A DNA stretch of 64,000 nucleotides. It comes from UBA2365 sp964594045. Lineage in GTDB: Bacteria > Bacteroidota > Bacteroidia > Chitinophagales > Saprospiraceae. Position 1 is the stretch's first letter; every line of letters starts with the position of its first letter. Below, one piece after another: positions 60,973-64,000 of the stretch. The stretch is taken from contig CAZQKR010000008.1 in assembly GCA_964594045.1 (NCBI GenBank), positions 62,001 through 126,000 on the forward strand, in the 5' to 3' direction. Under the pieces are notes generated by a model. That model was not told the origin of the DNA and did no database searches. It saw nothing but the letters and a program-made list of their open reading frames with translations. The translations under genes were made by a program, and so were the position numbers.

Positions 60973-62826
60973 TTGAATAAATTTATCTATACTAATACTA
61001 TAATAAAAACAACATTATTAATTGTTTATCAGTTAATTGTTAACCATATTTTTGCTCAAAACCCCTACTGGCAACAGAAAGCAGACTATGATATAGCCAT
61101 TGACATGAATGTTGTGGAAAAATCCTATACAGGTACTTCAACTATTGTCTATACCAATCATTCTCCTGACACCTTGTTTCATGTATATTTCCATTTATAT
61201 TACAACGCCTTTCAGCCAGGGAGTCTGATGGATATCCAGGCTCAACAAGTTCCGGATATAGAAATGGATATGGACAATAAGATGTTCAAAATGACGGAAA
61301 GGGAAAAAGGTAAAGTGGATATATGGTATCTTTCCCAGAATGATCAGTTGCTTCAATTTTCCATTGATGGTACCATTCTGACTGCAATGTTGGCTGAACC
61401 AGTTCTGCCCGGGCAATCTGTCCTGTTCAGGATGGAGTTTTTTGTTAAAATTCCCAGGATCTTACGCAGGGCAGGTTTTGACAACTCTGAAGGAATAGAT
61501 TTTTCCATGGCCCAGTGGTATCCCAAAATATGCATGTACGACGATGAAGGCTGGCATGCCTATCCTTACCTGGGACGCGAGTTTTACAGCAATTTCGGTG
61601 ATTATCAGGTTGACATATTGATCGATTCCTCCTATGTTGTTGCTGCCGGGGCAGATCAGGTGGAAAGCTATCCCGTACCCGGAACCGGCAAAAAGCTATG
61701 GAGATTCATCTCTGCAAACGTGATTGACTTTGCCTGGGCTGCAGACCCGAGATACACGACATACACTACCCGATCTGAATGTGGTACAATTATTTATATG
61801 TATTACCTTGAATCTTTTAACAAGGATGGAATATGGCAAAAAACGGGAGATGCCATAGCCCGGATCATTCCCTATATCAATCAAAGGTTCGGCAACATCC
61901 CCTATTCAACCTATACGGTCATTCAGGCCGGGGATGGTGGCATGGAATACCCGAAATGCACATTCATCACGGGTGACAGGGGTCTTGGTTCATTGGTGGG
62001 CGTAACGATCCATGAATTGATGCACAGTTGGTTTCAGTCAGCTGTTGCTACCAATGAACTCAAATACTCATGGATGGATGAAGGTTTTGTGAGTTTTGCA
62101 ACAACGGAGATCAAGAATTACATGGGGGCCAATGGATTGATCTTCAGCCCGCGGGCAGATGAAACCGGATATGAGCAACAATTATCAGACTACAGGTTCA
62201 TTGCAAATTCAGGATATGAAGAAGCAATGAATACGCCTGCGAACTTCTTTCAAACGTCAACTGCCTACTATCTCTCGGCATACACCAAAGGGGAACTTTT
62301 CCTAAAACAAATGGAGTACATTCTTGGTAAAAAGTCATTTGATCTGGGTTTGAAAACTTATTATGAAACCTGGAAATTCCGTCATCCAAAACCGGATGAT
62401 TTTCAAAAGATCATGGAAAAGACTTCAGGGATTGAACTGGACTGGTATTTTCATTTTTGGCTCGGCACTACCCATTATATTGACCTTGAAGTTGCCGTGG
62501 ATACCAGTACAGAAGGCTTGTTCCATATTTATCTGATGAATAAAGGCAAAATTCTGATGCCGGTAGATCTTTTAGTTGAATATACCGAAGGCGTTTCGAC
62601 CCTGTTTTATATTCCGGTGGATTTGATGCAGTGGCCCAAAGATCCGGATGAGGATGTACAATATGGTCAATCGATGAGATTTATCATGGATCCATGGGCG
62701 TGGCCTTATGTTACTTACGTGATCGAACTTTCACTCGGGGCTGATGAGATCAGCAAGGTTACCATCGACCCAGGTAAAAGACTGGTTGATTTGAAACCTG
62801 AAAACAACGTTTGGATAAATAAATGA
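60973..62826 (+). CDS. M1-family metallopeptidase (secreted aminopeptidase)
   Basis: Signal peptide to about residue 28 (HIFAQ). The zinc motif HELMH is at 347-351 with the third ligand Glu370, giving HExxH-x18-E. The exopeptidase GAMEN motif is GGMEYP at 322-327. The N-terminal beta-domain spans about 30-250. There is no long ERAP domain, so it is a short M1 form of 617 residues; such proteins are common in Bacteroidota. The start codon is TTG at 60973, placing it 15 bases after the CPBP gene. Confidence 0.9.
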   Translation: MNKFIYTNTIIKTTLLIVYQLIVNHIFAQNPYWQQKADYDIAIDMNVVEKSYTGTSTIVYTNHSPDTLFHVYFHLYYNAFQPGSLMDIQAQQVPDIEMDMDNKMFKMTEREKGKVDIWYLSQNDQLLQFSIDGTILTAMLAEPVLPGQSVLFRMEFFVKIPRILRRAGFDNSEGIDFSMAQWYPKICMYDDEGWHAYPYLGREFYSNFGDYQVDILIDSSYVVAAGADQVESYPVPGTGKKLWRFISANVIDFAWAADPRYTTYTTRSECGTIIYMYYLESFNKDGIWQKTGDAIARIIPYINQRFGNIPYSTYTVIQAGDGGMEYPKCTFITGDRGLGSLVGVTIHELMHSWFQSAVATNELKYSWMDEGFVSFATTEIKNYMGANGLIFSPRADETGYEQQLSDYRFIANSGYEEAMNTPANFFQTSTAYYLSAYTKGELFLKQMEYILGKKSFDLGLKTYYETWKFRHPKPDDFQKIMEKTSGIELDWYFHFWLGTTHYIDLEVAVDTSTEGLFHIYLMNKGKILMPVDLLVEYTEGVSTLFYIPVDLMQWPKDPDEDVQYGQSMRFIMDPWAWPYVTYVIELSLGADEISKVTIDPGKRLVDLKPENNVWINK

Positions 62827-62859
62827 ACCTATTGTATTATATTTTGATTTATTATAATA

Positions 62860-62894
62860 TATCTTTGTGGTTTTCCGGCGTTTTTTAGCCGGAA
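62860..62894 (+). promoter_or_regulatory. Promoter and leader hairpin of the TonB-like gene
   Basis: TATCTTTG at 62860-62867 matches TAnnTTTG. Just downstream the leader holds a TTCCGGC/GCCGGAA hairpin at 62873-62894 with a T-rich loop. No T run follows, so it is not a usual terminator. Confidence 0.5.
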
Positions 62895-62944
62895 TATAAT
62901 AATAGAAATTGTACAGGCGTTATCATACATAATTTTATTGATCA

Positions 62945-63913
62945 ATGGAGGGATTAACTTTATTTAAGGAAGAAGAACACAGAAAGAAAAGCCTTTGGAT
63001 ATCGGTAACTATCCATCTGCTGATACTGTTGATCACACTGTTTCCTCTTTTGAAGAAGGATCCGGAGAGCACCATCGATACACAGTATTCAGTGGCCATT
63101 GCTTTTGCCAAAACACCACAGGAAATTACTCGGCGATCCCTGGAAAAAATGCAGGAACAGGAGTCCTCCAGTATCAAGGGTACCTCTGCCGAAGGTGAAC
63201 AAAGTCCACAGAATGCAGAGCAGGAAAACCCGAGAGAAGCGCCTCCTGTAGAAAAAATTGAAGTCAGACAACCCAAAACAGCTGAAACATCCACAGTCAA
63301 AACGCCTCCGTCTACCCCCTCGCGACCGATAGAATCCACCATTTTTGAAGACAATGATGTGATTGCAGAAATTCCTAAATCCAATAAATCCAAAACAACG
63401 GGTACTTCCACTTCTACCCCGTCATCCTCTGCTTCCGACGAGGTTGTCAGCGTACCTTCCAGATCAGGAAGAGGCACTTCCGGAACAGGCACTTCTCCCG
63501 GAACGGGAACAGCCAAACCTTCCAATAAACCCGGCACCGGTACAGGCCAGGGGAACAGGGGAACAGGTTCAGGAAGTGATGCCTCCGGTACTGATTCAGG
63601 CTCGGGTAAAGGCACAAAAGGCCCTGGAACGGGTGTTTTTGATGGAACCGGGGACGGTATATTTGGTCGTCAGCCCGTAGATGGTAAGATCCCAGCCAAC
63701 CTGATCAGGCAAAATGGAAAGATCACTATGAAGGTATGCATTGACCGGAGAGGAAGGAACACTTTCGTATCTATAATTGATAAAGAAACTACGATCAAAG
63801 ACAGGAGTTTACAACAAAAGGCCCTTGATGCAATGGCAAAATATCTTTGGGAAGAAGATTATACTGCAGCGCCGGAACAATGTGGTAAATACTCCTACAT
63901 CTTCAAGCTATAA
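62945..63913 (+). CDS. TonB-like energy transducer with low-complexity linker
   Basis: A single N-terminal membrane helix (SVTIHLLILLITLFPLL) at residues 20-36 anchors it in the inner membrane. A long disordered stretch at about 60-240 is rich in Ser, Thr, Gly and Pro. The compact C-terminal 80 residues (GKITMKVCIDRRGRNTFVSII, KALDAMAKYLWEEDY) resemble TonB-type domains. The usual Pro-Glu/Pro-Lys repeat is replaced by Gly-Thr repeats. ExbB/ExbD genes would be expected upstream, but M1 peptidase lies there instead. Partner and substrate are unknown. Confidence 0.75.
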   Translation: MEGLTLFKEEEHRKKSLWISVTIHLLILLITLFPLLKKDPESTIDTQYSVAIAFAKTPQEITRRSLEKMQEQESSSIKGTSAEGEQSPQNAEQENPREAPPVEKIEVRQPKTAETSTVKTPPSTPSRPIESTIFEDNDVIAEIPKSNKSKTTGTSTSTPSSSASDEVVSVPSRSGRGTSGTGTSPGTGTAKPSNKPGTGTGQGNRGTGSGSDASGTDSGSGKGTKGPGTGVFDGTGDGIFGRQPVDGKIPANLIRQNGKITMKVCIDRRGRNTFVSIIDKETTIKDRSLQQKALDAMAKYLWEEDYTAAPEQCGKYSYIFKL

Positions 63914-63915
63914 TA

Positions 63916-63946
63916 TTTGCCAAAATTATTTTTTTGATTACCTTTG
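63916..63946 (+). promoter_or_regulatory. Promoter of the tRNA-Arg gene
   Basis: TTTG at 63916-63919 and TACCTTTG at 63939-63946 are separated by exactly 19 bases, the full Bacteroidota consensus TTTG-N19-TAnnTTTG. The tRNA begins 15 bases downstream. Confidence 0.85.
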
Positions 63947-63961
63947 CACACTCAAAATTTT

Positions 63962-64000
63962 GGCCCCATAGTTCAAGGGATAGAATGGAGGTTTCCTAAA
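63962..64000 (+). tRNA. tRNA-Arg (CCT), 5' part only
   Basis: The acceptor strand GGCCCCA, the D-arm GTTC...GAAT, and the anticodon stem GAGGT with loop TTCCTAA fit positions 1-38 of a tRNA. Anticodon CCT at 63995-63997 decodes AGG (arginine). The 3' part lies outside the window. Confidence 0.85.

Noticed and set aside
62935..63615. 226-codon minus-strand frame opposite the TonB-like gene
   Set aside because: It is a shadow of the low-complexity linker, with Pro/Val/Glu repeats mirroring Gly/Thr codons, and has no domain features.

Overview
The window reads as ordinary chromosome of a member of the Bacteroidota, most likely from the Saprospiria. The evidence is a type IX secretion (T9SS) sorting tail on a secreted protease, OmpA proteins with thrombospondin type 3 repeats, a SprB-like repeat, a glucosamine-6-phosphate deaminase fused to a PIG-L domain, and many promoters with the Bacteroidota -7 box TAnnTTTG. 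Shine-Dalgarno sequences are rare and several genes start at TTG or GTG. The genus-level guess is inference. I see no insertion sequence, phage, CRISPR array or defence island.

Layout. 1-1097: 5' part of a secreted fibronectin III / P-domain protein that runs off the window. 1383-13900: housekeeping (leuS, an LptF/LptG permease, a PAP2 phosphatase, an outer-membrane barrel, rocD, trxB, accC, tsaD, a secreted unknown), ending in a mosaic intergenic inverted repeat at 12967-13143. 14093-17659: NagB/PIG-L fusion and a nucleoside phosphorylase, with short TTTGAA-type repeats in the surrounding intergenic DNA. 17737-24676: four consecutive envelope genes on the minus strand (OmpA with nine TSP3 repeats; beta-propeller/SprB/OmpA; TPR/PD40/SPOR-like; a lipoprotein). 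24945-29843: a polyprenyl-phosphate sugar transferase, a lipoprotein, a Gfo/Idh/MocA oxidoreductase and a helical unknown. 30108-37261: rpsP, a secreted unknown, mdh, an M43-like T9SS protease, sucC, xseA and xseB. 37277-43883: a lipoprotein, a SixA-like phosphatase, a dicarboxylate/amino-acid symporter, a ZIP transporter, a PAP2 protein and a ferredoxin-NADP reductase-like protein. 42546-46969: a separate saccharopine dehydrogenase and lysine-ketoglutarate reductase (lysine degradation), then arginine deiminase. 47149-53299: thioesterase, YihY, glutathione peroxidase, nitroreductase, DUF3467, a PyrR-like phosphoribosyltransferase, and an mrp-nifU-pyrF cluster. 53578-56293: a RibF-glycosyltransferase fusion overlapping an RluA-type pseudouridine synthase. 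56331-58387: folE-fabD-algH. 58528-64000: SDR, a conserved unknown, CPBP protease, M1 peptidase, a TonB-like protein and the start of tRNA-Arg(CCT) behind a near-ideal promoter.

How the genes work together. Most are central metabolism and information processing. Amino-acid catabolism recurs (rocD, arginine deiminase, LKR and SDH, a glutamate/dicarboxylate-type symporter). Cell-surface functions form the second theme. The most unusual items are the single reading frame joining riboflavin kinase/FAD synthetase to a family 2 glycosyltransferase, and the mosaic palindromic element after tsaD. I found no clear multi-gene system that is wholly undescribed.
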